Assembly: GCA_005406025.1 (NCBI GenBank)
Contig: BGZK01000871.1
Coordinates: forward strand, 1-64,000
Length of the DNA: 64,000 bases
Source: Eumeta japonica
Taxonomy: Eukaryota; Arthropoda; Insecta; Lepidoptera; Psychidae
Reading direction: 5' to 3'
Within the stretch, counting starts at the first letter, position 1. Each line of letters opens with the position of its first letter. The translations under genes were made by a program, and so were the position numbers. The notes beneath the pieces were generated by a model. The model searched no databases. It was not told the DNA's origin and saw only the letters and a program-made list of their open reading frames with translations. This document shows positions 1 to 13,700 of this stretch, piece by piece.

Positions 1-1989
1 TGTTATATTATAATAACGGCGGTAAATTGGATTAATCAACAATTAAACAGAATCTCGTCCTGGTCATTAGTAACTGCTTATTGGTTAAGCACTAGTTCGT
101 CCAAGTCCATAATTTTAGGCTGAAATCAAGAGCTAGCAGAATAAATATCGATCACTAACCAATATGTTAAACGATAAATCTGTCTATTGTATGCCAGAAA
201 AGCGCTACGTCAAACTCATTATGGATTCTTTGTTGAGATTAGAGAAACATGTTTAAGAACTTGTGCGCAACTGCTTCTATCGCCTATGATGATGATGGTG
301 ATGTACAGAATTTTAAAGTTTTTTGTCTTCTAACCTCCTAATACAACTCGTTGAATCTTTTGTTCTTTCGGAGTTTACTCAGGTTGGTACTATTTATAGG
401 TCTAAAAGGTTTATTTATTGCTTTAAAACAAAAAGCTTAATACAGCGTATGCTCGGTTTTGCTTCGAAGTCTCGCTCAGATATCACGTATCACCTTTTAT
501 TAATCAAGGTCGTAGTATGAATATGTCATCTAGAAGATTTATCCATTTTGTTTCTCTTCTCTTTTGGAATATTAGAACTTGTAAGCCACTCTATCAATAC
601 AGGAATCTACATTTTCAATGGGCTCAACTTGTTATCATTTTCCAAAGAACTGATGCGTTAAAATGAAGTTTCAAATACATTGCCGCAATAATACGACAAT
701 CTCTCGTATAATTTATCCTATACCTGATCAATTTTCGAAAAAAAAAAAACCTTTTTTTCCACACTCAGGTAAGAGGCAAAATTAATTAATGTATGTTATC
801 TTAACATTTAGTCCAATAGGTATGTAATAATTATAAATGTTTGGATAATGAGATTGTACCATTTGTACAATCTTTAACATACTAAGGGACACGAAAATAG
901 AATCAATATAACTTTGTGGATGTCGTCACTGGCAGTTGTCATATTTGATGGTGGGTACAATCCTTTTTTAGAATTCTGAGCCAAAAAAGCAAAAACGGAA
1001 TCCTTATAATTTCGTCATATCCGTCTATCCGTCCATATGTCACAGGCATTTTATTTAAAAACTACAAGACTTATATTGATAAAAATTATAATGTAGGTGT
1101 CTTGTATAAGCCGCTACTTAGTTTGGTAGTTGAATAACAAAAATAGGTATTTTAGGGGGGCACTCCATAGATGTAATAGAAAGTTAAAAAAAATTTTTTT
1201 TCAGCAACATCAACGTGTGGTACATTATTTTTTTTCCATATCATTTTAGCATTGTTTTTTAAGTTATGATAAGTATTAGTTTTTGTGTAAAGAATCTCCA
1301 AATCCCCATTTACGATTTAAAATGTCTCGTTAGTTGAAGGTTTGTCTACACATTAGATTAAGATGATAATTGTTGCATTATTATCATTAAATCATGCATA
1401 CTTATGGAAAATTCCACAAACATCAGGGAATCGTTGCACTGACAAAATAGGTCGAATGAAGAAATATGTTGAAAAACGTGATATAATAAATTTTATGCAG
1501 CGTTCTTTTCAGATTGTCGGTCCCGGATCAAGCTAAACAACTTGTATAACACAAAAATTTACATTTGATTTCGTATCGCATCAATGTCGAAAAGGTAATT
1601 GTGCGTTTAAATGCGTAAATCCATGACTATTATTGCGCCGCCAGAGACGGGCGGCGGCGTCACGATGTTAGGGCCCTACGCCTCTGCACACTAAATTAGT
1701 GTCGTAAAACGGGCGTAGGCACTACGCATTTTCGCTAAACCTAAATTTTACGACAAATGAGGAAGGTTCAATGTAGGTATGCTAGGTTACAATATATACG
1801 TATTTATATTATATTAGCTAATAATATTCTTCGTGTATTATTGGTTTTGAAGAAACATGTTGATAAGATGTATCAGCTTCTATTATATTTTCATATTTGT
1901 ATTGACCTCTTCTATGTCATACTTGAAGGTCTAATTTGAGACTGGTATAACATAAATGAGATTCTAGATAGATATTTATGTGCTTGCAG
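1..1989. other. upstream intron of tusp, no coding sequence seen
   Basis: AT-rich. About 1000-1140 resembles a dispersed insect repeat (runs such as cgtctatccgtccatatg). A short GC-rich patch at 1630-1740 (gggcggcggcgtcacg and ggcgtaggcactacgc) is unexplained. No splice-consistent tusp exon was found here, so the 5' exons are probably left of the window. Confidence 0.5.
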
Positions 1990-2163
1990 GATGGTTTTGT
2001 ACTGGTAGGCTCCGTGGCCGGTCAGCGTTATTGGTCATCGATGTTGTCCTTGGACGCTCGCATCACGTGCGGCTGCTGGACGCCCGACGACGCGCAAGTG
2101 TACCTCGGCACTGCCTCCGCGCAACTCGTCGTCATGGACGTCCACGGTGCCATGGTTTCACAG
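1990..2163 (+). CDS. tusp: tusp exon 1 of window (WD40-like repeat)
   Basis: The acceptor is tgcttgcag and the donor is CAG|gttcgt; length is 174 bp, phase 0 to 0. It encodes [16 protein letters not shown] followed by [18 protein letters not shown], both strongly conserved with the propeller of TULP4. Upstream exons with the start codon are not in the window. Confidence 0.93.
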
Positions 2164-5100
2164 GTTCGTATGAGTGGGTAGATGTTACATCCAGGCTTAA
2201 AGCATTGCTCTGGCATTTTATTAACAAAATGTCCTTTTTCAATGAAGTAACTATCGTAACTGAAAATCGAAATGAATGGTATGTACCGGTAAATTATGAA
2301 TTGGATGGATTATAAATATATATTTAGACTGTCGTATTAAAAGTATTTTGTCTCTAAGAGCATATTCATACTACAGTAACCTGTGATTTATATTTTACAT
2401 AGAGTTTACGTGTGTACACATTATGTAGTTAGATTTTTATCTTATAAAGGGTGCGGTGTGGATGTTAGCGTATTAATATTAATTTGTATATTATATATTG
2501 TATTTTCGTAGATCTGGAAAAAGCTTATTATGGAGTGAAAAGAAATGATGTATGGAGAACTCTATCCAAGCATCGTGTGACTAGCGGATTGATACAGGCA
2601 CTGCGATGTCTGTACAGGAACTCCAGTGCCTGCTTCAGAATAAATGGGACATATACTGGCTGGTTTTACATCTACAAGGGGTGTCAGACAAGGATGTATA
2701 TCTTCACCGTGGCTGTTCGATCTATTCATGGATGGCTGTCTATATAATCTGAAAGAGTACGAGTGTGGACTAAGAATGGATGAGCTGTCTGTCAAATGTC
2801 TCCTGTATGCCGATGACCAAGTAATCCTTGCACAGTCGACGTGCGAGTTGCTGAAGATGGTAACTAAAATAAATGATTGTGTTAAGGAAAGAACTATGAA
2901 AGTGTAAATACCAGCAAGAGTAAGGTCATGGTGGTTGAAAGAAACGAAAGCACTGCTGAATGCGGTGTATATATAGAGGGTGATAGTGTCGAACAAGTGA
3001 GAGTTTGTATACTTAGTCTGTTTACAAATTACAGTAAACATTATGGAGATACTGAAAGGAAAGTGAATGCTGGAAATAAAAGTGTCCAACGACAAGCGCG
3101 TTTGGCTGCTCATAGTCGAGTCCTGATACTTATGCTTAGGTATGTATATGGTAGTGAAAGTTGGGTATGGCAGAAGGAAAATGAATGTAAAATCAATGCG
3201 GTGGAGATGCCATTTCTGCGTAATGTGTACACCTGAAACCGACGAGCTTGCATGAACACATTGGTGGATTTCAGTAAAGTTAGAGAGATATACAAAATTT
3301 ATAGTCCTTGCCCACCCTTCTGGAAAATAGGCAAGAGTTTATATCATATTTATACTACAAGGTCTTTAATTCTTAACTTTTATATTAAAAATAGATATAT
3401 AAATAATTATTATTACAGAACATATTTGTTTTGATGTTTTTTTCTCTCTAGTACTTGCACTTGAAAAATCGTTTCTCGATATACCTTTATTTTGTATGTG
3501 AACTACACCAAAAGATATGAAATATTAGTGCTACCCGTCCTATGACAAATATTTTCATAATATGAAATATTATTTTTGTTTTAGTAGCGAACAAAAATTT
3601 GAAATATGTGTAAAGAAAAAAGTGAATAGATAAATCCTGTTCATTAAAGACTAACTTTTGACCAAATATTTATATAATTAGTAACTCTTCTGATACGCAC
3701 GCGCATCGTTGAACTAGCAATGATTTGATTTATACCTGCGTACAGGTTCAATTGGTAGCAGAGGGCGGAATAACGTCGATGGCTTGGTCCTGCGAGAAAT
3801 TTAAAATGGAAGAAGGCGACGACGGCGGCGAAGGTTGTAGCGGGGCGACGAGTCACGTCCTGGCGGTGGCTCTGGGCAGCGGGGAGCTGGTGCTACTCCG
3901 AGGGCACGACGACGTGAGCCCCGTACGGGTGCGCACGGGCCTGCGCGGTGATACGCTGCACATGGAGTGGGCGAATTCCAGGGAACTTCTCGCCGTCGCG
4001 GGCACTTTGTTACCCGGTAACGGAAACACGTCTGTCTACTAAATGCAAATATTTGATAAGGTAGAAGGCAAATATCTAAATGTTTGTATTGCAATCAATG
4101 AATACTACTTTCATTTCATTTAATTTTTTTCAAAATGGACATCAAACAGGCTTATATATAATCCAACACGAATTTAGTAAGTAGAAAATTACGTTTTACA
4201 CTTAATTGTTTATGTATATGACGGTCCGTTAATTCGTCCAATTTATTTCGTTATGACACTACAAGCTGCCATACTTCAATTTTTTGGAATTATCATCATA
4301 CATTAAATAAAAGGTCACATTCCATTTGTGGAATTGTTGCACGTGCAGTCGGTCATTGTTATCCGGCGCCGATAGTTCGTTTCAAAACGTTATATTTTTT
4401 TACTTTTCGGATGTTTGATTAGTCTCTATGATTAAAATTGCGTTCTATTGTCTCTATAATTATTACGTCGTTAAAAGCTTACGTTGTGTAAATACTATCA
4501 TTAAATAGCCGCCATTTATTTAGTACGACGATAGTTTCTAACAAGGCAAATTTAACAACAATCAAACTCAACTTAATGACACAAAGGCCTCAAACTTAAA
4601 CGAGATTCAAACTGTTATTAAATATGACGACATTACTTAATGTCTACTTTTAGCGGAGCTTGTCCGTCAGTATTATTTTGGCTGTTAACTAACAACAACA
4701 TAAGTACAAAGCGGAAACTAATATCTAATAATAGTATCTCGAAGTTCTTGTTAAGTCGAAAACTCGTTAACTCGAATTTTTTTGCATTGCCCTTGGCATT
4801 CGAGTTATTGAGATTCCACATATACATATAAAAGAAATACTTTACATAATATTTAGTGTCAGTTGCTTCTAAATTCATGTGAAATTTGGAAACTTTTGCC
4901 TTAAACACATTTGATATAGAAAGTACTCTACTAATTTACGTTTCTTCAAATATTGAAGTTCCAACACATATGATTTTGAAATAAACTTTTTTCGATCTCA
5001 AAATCTAGTTGTATATATTATTATTTTGAGTGTACACATAATGTATACACATTATGCAACAAATTATACACGTATTATAACTTAAATCCGATCAAGGACG

Positions 5101-7654
5101 GATCCAGCCTTCGAATCAGGGGGGGGGCACACATACGGGGTTCGGTCAGGACTGGCTCTGACTCAATTACAATAGTAAGACAAAGATCCAACAAGTGTGG
5201 GTCATGAGTCATGACCACCACGACACTTCGCCACCGAACCCCATCCTACTAGCTGTTAAGGACTCGCCGAAGCGATTCTATTGTACTTCCATCTATTGAA
5301 TTTTTGTATTAATCAGACTTTCAGTCTGGACACAGGAATTCCTGCTTGTAAGCTATCTAAATACTTGAGTCAAAAACCACTGATGTCGATTTTAAAATCG
5401 ATAGACTAACGGCTCGTCGTTAGTTCTCTTAAGATTACGTCCTGCAACTGCTCCAACATATGCATATAGAGTCGAAAAAGTGAGAAGTCGAAGATTCCTT
5501 TCACAATAATAGTCTACTATGCTAATGTGTATTTCGATTTAGCGCTTTTGGCTCGGTGATGAAATCAACCAGGTCAACCGGACTTTGTATCAATTCTTAA
5601 AAGAAAAATACAAACCGATGTGTGCGGAGTAACGCCTTATATTTCTGAGAACACCGCAGTATACACATTAATATAAGTTATTTTAATAAAATGGACAATA
5701 CGTGTTGAAATCTTATTTATTTATAATTATATACAAACACCTGAAGAGCGCATATATATTAAACGTACTATTTATAAATGTAACTTTAGAATATCTCTTG
5801 TGAATTGTGAGTGGGGACCAAAAATCTCCCTTTTGTGCATTTACGAGCCAACATAAAAATGACAGATAGTACCGTAAATGACCGTCATCCACAGTGAGCA
5901 GTGCAAGTCTCATTGTAGTTCTGTAAAATTTACGGCAGGACCATGAAAGTTTATGACGCGCTTTATCGCTCGAGTGAATATGAATTCTTACCGAATTTTA
6001 CGGTTACGTGACACCGTAAAAATGTAAGAATGGTCTAATGAACTAAAAACATTGAACTCTACTGACATATAACCTCTTATAAAAATATGTTTGTAGATCA
6101 ATTTCAATAGTCTTACATGGACTGAATTCCTAGTTTTTTTTTTACAATGCTATAATCCATTTTAATATGTCTAATTCCGTTAAGCTTTCTATTAATTCAT
6201 TATGACTGGTCATCCGTCTATTTTCGCCTTATGTTTTTTTGAGTTTGAGATTTACGTGAATGAAGTTTTGTATAAGATATATTAGTGAAAAATCTATGTT
6301 AATATGTATTTAGTTAATGAGATAATTTCACAGTTTTAATAAGACTAGAAGGTGCTGGGTTGAATCCTGGGGCCCATTCAAGTATTACGTAAACAGAATT
6401 TGTATAATATTTTCCTTCCCTTGTCAACAAATATAAGCTAATCCCCTCTAGCTTATGTAAGCATTGATATTTAATTTTTTTTTTTTGTTATTCATGAGCA
6501 GCGGTTATCAAGTCTAGAAATAAATAATTTAGAGAATATAAAAGAGTTTAAAACATACTTAATATTTATTTAATCAAATTATTATTTAAATGCTTAGAAT
6601 ATGAACTTTGCTTATTTATTTGGTTCTATTAAAATATTTGAAACCATTTCAACAGTCACAAAATGAATCAATGATAATGCAGTATAGATACACAGTTGCT
6701 TACTATTTTAATATTGTAAAGCAACTCAAAGTAATACATCATATCTCTGTTTCAAATTTTACTTATCAAAGAAAAACAAAGGGAGAAACATTATTTATCA
6801 TCTAACGTTTCTATCAAAACATCATAAGAAAAAGGTTCATTTTTAAATGTACCGTAATAATACAAGAAATGATCATTTTGATACTGGAACACAATAATGC
6901 ATACTTTTTACAATTTGCTTGCGTTGTACTAAAACTATTTGACAGTGGAGCGGTTTAACATTATTTTAATTGTTCATTAATGTTTTTTGTTTAGATATAT
7001 GAACATAACATCGAATATTTTTCTCCAAAGTAAAACTTAACGTGATAATGACATGAGACTAGTTAGTATAAAATTTTAATTTTATAATGTGGTTGTTAAG
7101 TTATTTAATACATTAAATAACTGACAACTTTTAAGGAGTGTAGTAATTCAAAGATTTCTTATTAATTTCTTTTTTTTTCTTGTTATAAAACAGTGTTCAT
7201 TATAACAAGATTCATTATTAAACATTAAAATATTTTTTAATGAATATCAACATATTGCATATTGTACGCAATTAATTATTGTATAATTTATTTATATATA
7301 GACAATTATACATTATTGTATAACTGTCTTTAAGATGTAATTTTAAAAATCTATAACAAAGAAGATTTTACAATTAACAAATCCGACTGTACTAGCATAA
7401 AAACAGTCTCTATTAGCAAGTGAACTAATATTGTGACAACACAGAAAACACGAAACCGGTGGAGTTCAGATATATTTCTATTATGTTGGTTTATATCATC
7501 TCAGCTTTTGATGGTGTCTGCTTTAAATGAAAAAAATATAAAATACTGTATCAAATTCTGATTACATATAAATAATATGTACTAGCTGTCCCGCCCGCTT
7601 CGCTGGGTAATTTTTATTTATAAATAAAATGGCGAAGGATTTACGACAACCTAT

Positions 7655-7709
<55 letters not shown>

Positions 7710-10700
7710 TGAGCACCATCACAAATAAACTTAATTTTATTTATCAAAAATAAGAAGTTCCACTCTATCCCAAAGTTTTCAATGTGTTGTCTATGTATTT
7801 TTGACATAATATTTCGATATCTTAACTACACCGAATGCAATGAGTGCTAAAGTAAGTTATAGCACTCTTTTGCCGCGGCCGTTTTTTAGCGCGGGACTGT
7901 GCATCTTCCTTTTCTTATACAACAATGTAAAACAACCATTAACTTATAACAAATTAAATTCAATTATCTGAACCAATGTAAGATCGACAAATTAATAGCG
8001 AGCGCGATAATACGATACTACGTCGGTTGTTTTCTAAATTAATAAAAAACTGTGTGAGAGCGAGTAAGCAATTAACGGGATTCTCTGAACATGCTTTTCA
8101 CTTTCGAGCATAGACAAGTTGACACGGCTTCGTACGGTTCGTGGGTTATCGATTCAGGGTTCTCGGACATGCATTCCGTGTCCATGAGAAACAAACGCTT
8201 AGAGTGAACAATAATTAATTAACTAAACAAACATTAGCTTATTAGACGAAGTGGTACATAACTCAACAACATATCAGAGCGACGGAGGTACAGCCGAAGC
8301 GATCACAAGTAGAATGACGCTCGTGTGTTGGACGGACGGCAAAGGTATCACGGGCTTCGGAGTCGTTGACAGCGGCGGCAGCAATGGGGCGCGCGCCAGG
8401 GACAGGCGCCGCGACCGGGTGAGGCGCTTCGTGTCTCGGGTTCGGTGGCAACGGACAGCGGTAATGGGTGCGCCGGAGATAGGCGATGCGGCCAGGGGAG
8501 GAGTTATGAATTTCGGGTTCGACGGCAGCGAGCGGTAGCAACAAGCGCGCAGAAACAGGCAAACCGCGGGCTCAGCAGCGGTGTTTCGTAGCCATGGGTC
8601 GCTCAGCAGAGGCCTGGGCCTCATCCCTTCAGAGGAGCTCGATGTCGTCCTCCTCCTTCGTCGTCCGCTGGGCGAGAGAGCGAATGGCGGCCCGCGCACG
8701 GTGGCGTGTCGGCCAAAATATACATATTCACCGATTGCATTCAAACGCAAAAAATTAAATTCTATCTACCTCTAGAACTTACGAATAAAATTTACAGACC
8801 GAGGGTCGGATAGGAGGGTGTGAGGGAGTGCTACCGGGGTAGCCACTGTGCAGTATGGGTTAATAAATAAAAAGGAAATGGAGTAAAAGTAAAAACCCTT
8901 ACAAAGTAAAATTTTCATGTGTTCAAATTTGTATATAATATACTAAATTTTACAGAAAGATCAATTACTTAAAGTAAATAAATATTTCAGACGTAATCAC
9001 CATTCGACAACCCTGTCCCCCGTGTCATCAAAAAGAAGCAACGCAGATACCCACACCTTTGTGCTTTTACTTGAACATCCGTCTGACCACGGACCGTTGA
9101 CCGATGAGTTTTTAAATTAAATCATTTTAAACAAACTGCTCCGTACTTGAGACAGTTAAAACGTATCTCTCCCAGATGTTTTCAACACAGTGACAACAGT
9201 CATTAAGAGCCCCCCAACCCGCACAAGGCCAGCGCGAAAAACCTAAAGTCCAAGTTCGCTCGAACGAAACGAGCATGTAACTTGAGGGTAGCTCTTTACG
9301 ATTTAAATTGTATAATGTTATACAGTCAAACATATATAAATTCATAACGTAAAGAAACTGCTGATTAGGTCCATGAATATTTATCCTCTAAATATTCACA
9401 AATTATATAAATACCCTTTTTTTCAACAAGCATTTGCTTAATAATAATGATTTTAAATTTGTTTTACAATGAACTTTGTTATTTTCCGGGACCTTCTGAA
9501 CATGCGTACACGGAGCTCCCTAAATTAATTGGTGATTCTATATAATCGACTAACATGTAAACACAATCTATTTTTGTTCCTAATATTGAATTTATGTTTA
9601 TGTTAATGATATGTCAAAGCACAGCCCAAACTATTGGGTCATGCTTTGATCAGTCAATCAATATACTCTTATATAAATAAATATGAATTCACATAGATAA
9701 ATATTATGGTCGATGTCTACGTTAAACTTTGGATAACAACCGATGCGACTTTTGCATTTTTTCCTCTTATCCTTACATGTTATAAATTGAAGTTCCCCGT
9801 GGCATCTATCTGTATGTAAAAGTTAATCTCAGAAACTACTGCATGGATTGTCATAAGATTTCCAATAAAAATAAGGAACATGTATTATAAATCATAACAA
9901 TTACTGAACTTATTCCAGTTTTAAGTCTTCTTTTGTTATTTTATAGATATCAATAAATTGGCGGACGTCCCACCGTACAAAAACGTTGTCAAGTTCTACT
10001 CAGATATGGGAACTTTAATATATACAGTGGTTGTCCCATACACACAGGTAAATCATATTTATAACCTATTGTAGTAATATTTTAATTTGGTAGTATAATA
10101 ATTTTGTAACAAGATAATACCGTGAAAAATGAAGAAAATCTTACAGAACTAATGTACGGAGTAAAACACATCAAAGGGATATCGTTGGCCTGAGCGAAGT
10201 AAGAAGAACGGGTGAAAATATCATATCATATCCAAATTACATACTTTACCATGTAGGCGAGAACTCGGGCCAATATGAAGTTCGATTTATTGTTAAAAAA
10301 CATATGACAAAGTACATAAATGGGTTAATAGGTATTTCATAACGTATAGCAATGATAAATTTGAAAATACCTGGCTATAAAAATCTTTGGTGAATTGTAC
10401 AAGTATGTTCACCTACTGAACTAGCGAATTTAGAAATAATAAATACATTCTACATTGATCAAAACAAAATGATCTAAGAACACGGTAATAAATACTTCAT
10501 AGTAATGTGAGACTATAATGGACAAATTTGGGTAAGGTGCCCAAAAGAAAATAAAATATTAGGACCTATCACATACAGGCATTACAAAATCAGAAGTAGA
10601 AATGGAGAACTTATCATGAAGTTTGCACTAGAAAATAACCTAACCATTCTAAATACTATGTTTAAAAAAAAAAGAAGAAAAATGTGTGGACATGGATCTT

Positions 10701-13700
10701 ACCTGACGGTAAAACAAAAAACCAAATTGACTTTATAATGACGAATAGAAATAGCTACTTCACTAACTTTACAGTAATCCAAAAATTAAACTTTAACACC
10801 AACCATAACCTAATTAAAGTAGAACTGATAGCAAAACAACTAAAAATGCCCATACCAAGACGAAGCCCAGGACACACAAATGTCGGAAAACACCACTTAC
10901 AAAGAATAAATTGCTTTAAGTCACAAATTCGAAGACTTCAAATCCACCGTAAAAGGATTAGAGACACAAGAAAAATACACCTGTATTGAGAAGACAATTA
11001 AAACCCAGACAAAAATATATGCAAATACCAAAACCGAATCGAAAAAATGGTTATCTACAAATACCATAAATGTCCTAGAGAAAAGGAATTATATAATCAA
11101 CTCAACAGATGCTCAAGACAGACGAAAACATTTAAAAGAAATTAGTAAAGAAAGTAGTAAAGAAAGAAAGAAACAGGAGGAGTCAAAAACGCATACAAAA
11201 ATTAAAGAACTCAATGGAATAAATTATTAAAATGAAGAGCGATAGCGGAAAATGGAAACATAACAAACATAAAACAACAGAAGAAGAAATCGATTTGGTT
11301 GAATTCTCAAACATTCCCAGCATTCTTCAAGCTGAAGTCGAAAAAGCGATAGATACTCAAAGAATAGACAAAACATCAGGCCCCGACGGTAAAAGTAACG
11401 AAATGCTGAGACAATGCAAAGAACTTTTAATACCGGTTTTTATAGAGATGTCAAATGATATACTAAACACCGAAATAATTCTCTGGCAATGGCCGGAATC
11501 TAACATTATCCTACTATATAAAAAAAGGAGATAATCATGAAATCGGAAACTATCGCCCTTTTAGTATAATGTCCAACATTTATAAGATATTCGCTAAAAT
11601 CATTCTAAAACGGATTGAAAGATTACTAGATGAACAGCAACCCATCGAATAGGCTGGATCTCGTAAAGACTACTCGGTGATTGATTACATCCATGTGGTA
11701 CGTCATGTTCTAGAGACGTATATCACAAATATCAGCTTACATATTATAGTGCATTTATCGACTACAGCAAAGCGTTTGATTCGTTACTTAATAGAAATAT
11801 ACGGGAAACATTAGCGGAACAAGGGATAAAACATAAATACATTCTATTAATAAGGAATGTATGTAGTCATAGTTCAGCTAGGATCTAATTAGAAAATAAA
11901 ATAGTCCATTCGTTAGTAAAAAAAGGCGTCAGACAAGGAGACCCGCTATCTCCAAAACTATTCTCAGCGGTTCTAGAATCAATCTTTAGACGACTCAGTT
12001 GAGAAGACCTCAGGATCAATATGGATGGTACATCGTTAAAGCATTTAAGATTCGCGGATAATATAGTGTTATTCGCCAAAACACCAGAAGCAGTCAATAA
12101 AATAATAGAGGATCTTGCGTTGAAAAGTGAAAAAAGTAGGATTAAAAATGAATCCAGAAAAGACGATAGTGATGATTAATGAAAACAAAGTTACGATACA
12201 GTCAGACAACACCGAAATCAGATACACTGTTGAATGCATATATCTAGGACAGCTCATAACTCAAAAGTAATCTACGCGCAAAGAAGTGGAGAGAGGAGTT
12301 ACTAACGGCTGGAAAAGATATTGGAGCTTAAAAGAGGCTATGAAAGACAAAAAACTTCACATAAAGATCAAAATTAAACTATACAACACCTGCATATTAC
12401 CCGTCCTTATGTACGGCTGCCAACCATGGAAACTAACTCAAGAAATGACAAGCAAACTCGCAACCTGTCAAAGCGCTATGGGGAGGAGTATGCTAAATGT
12501 CAAGAAATCAGACAGACCGAAAAACATCATCGAAAAAAAAACCAAAACCATAGATGTAACACACGAAGTTAGAAGACTCAAATGGCAATGGGCAGGGCAC
12601 ATGATTAGAGGTCAGGACAAATGGAATAAGAAAGTAACAGGACGATACCCTAGAGAAGGTATCAGGTTATGGAAGGTAAAAGCAGGCCACAGAGAAGGTG
12701 AGATGATGACATCAAAAGGGTGGCAAGAGTGATGTGGAACAGAGTAGCCCAAGAAAGATTAGAATGGAAAAGACTAGAGGAGGTCTTTGTCGATTGGCAA
12801 ACAGAACTTCAAAAACAAGCAATCATCAAATACTACAATAAGGTTGCATGTTTTATTGAATAATAATTATGTTTGTGCCAGGTTATTGTTAAGATTAAGA
12901 AGATCTGAATAAAAAGCTATATGGTTATTTATGTTCCTTTTGTATATATATAATTAATTATTATTTTCTAAAACGGGTATATTAATATTGAAAGGATTAA
13001 ATAAATTGACATCTTCTATTTAAAGATAATAACCCTTTAAGTAGAATCTAATCTAATCATGTGGTAATGACATTAGTTTCTATATAAATGTTAAATGAAT
13101 GAGACACAGTTTTCTAAAATGTGCCTGATGTACACTAAAAGCTTTTCTTACATAAAAGAAAAAAAACGTTTTCCGAAACCTATTGCATCATAACATATGC
13201 AAAAAAAATCAGGAAAAATAAAATATTAACAAAAGTTTATTTTAGTAATTAGCGAAAACTAGTTTTAATTTGAGTAGGAGTAGTAGTGACGAGTAGAGAA
13301 ATCTAATATGCGAAGATGTCTTTCGAGATTAACGGTGAATACTATGGACGTGTCTCCGAATTATCCAGTGGCGGGTGACAGCGCTGACGTGGGGGCATGC
13401 GGCGCGACGTCTGTTCGTGGCCTGCGGCGGCGCGGTGGCGACGGCGCGCGTATGGCGCGTGGTGGCGCCACTGCAGCTGCTGGCGCGGGTCCGCGCAGCC
13501 GAGACGCTGCCTCATCCGCGCGCAGCCGCAGACCTCCCTCTGCCGCCGCGTTTGCAGCCCCTCGTCGCCAATCTTTTCGCCCACACTATACGGGTCCGTT
13601 GGCATCTTTCATGTTAAAGAATAAACTCTGAATTTTAGTCATGTCTGTATATCTTGTTGTCGATATTACAGTCCTTTCTTGAAAACTATCTAGCAGTAAG

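Larger units (their letters stand above)
4017..9946. other. long intron of tusp
   Basis: Nearly 6 kb, AT-rich. It holds a possible inverted-repeat element (6360-6475), a SINE-like head plus (TA)n (7584-7706), the GC-rich degenerate tandem patch (8230-8720) and a repeat-tail-like stretch (9750-9890). A piece around 5095-5160 with a G-run (agggggggggcac) looks like a transposon end but has no partner that I can find. Otherwise nothing is recognised. Confidence 0.5.

Noticed and set aside
8274..8750. 158-codon reverse ORF in the GC-rich patch
   Set aside because: GC-rich sequence has few stops; the underlying units are out of frame and no domain is visible.
13382..13593. tusp exon 4 starting at acceptor gtgacag
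   Set aside because: The phase would not match the upstream exon; the acceptor at 13368 does.
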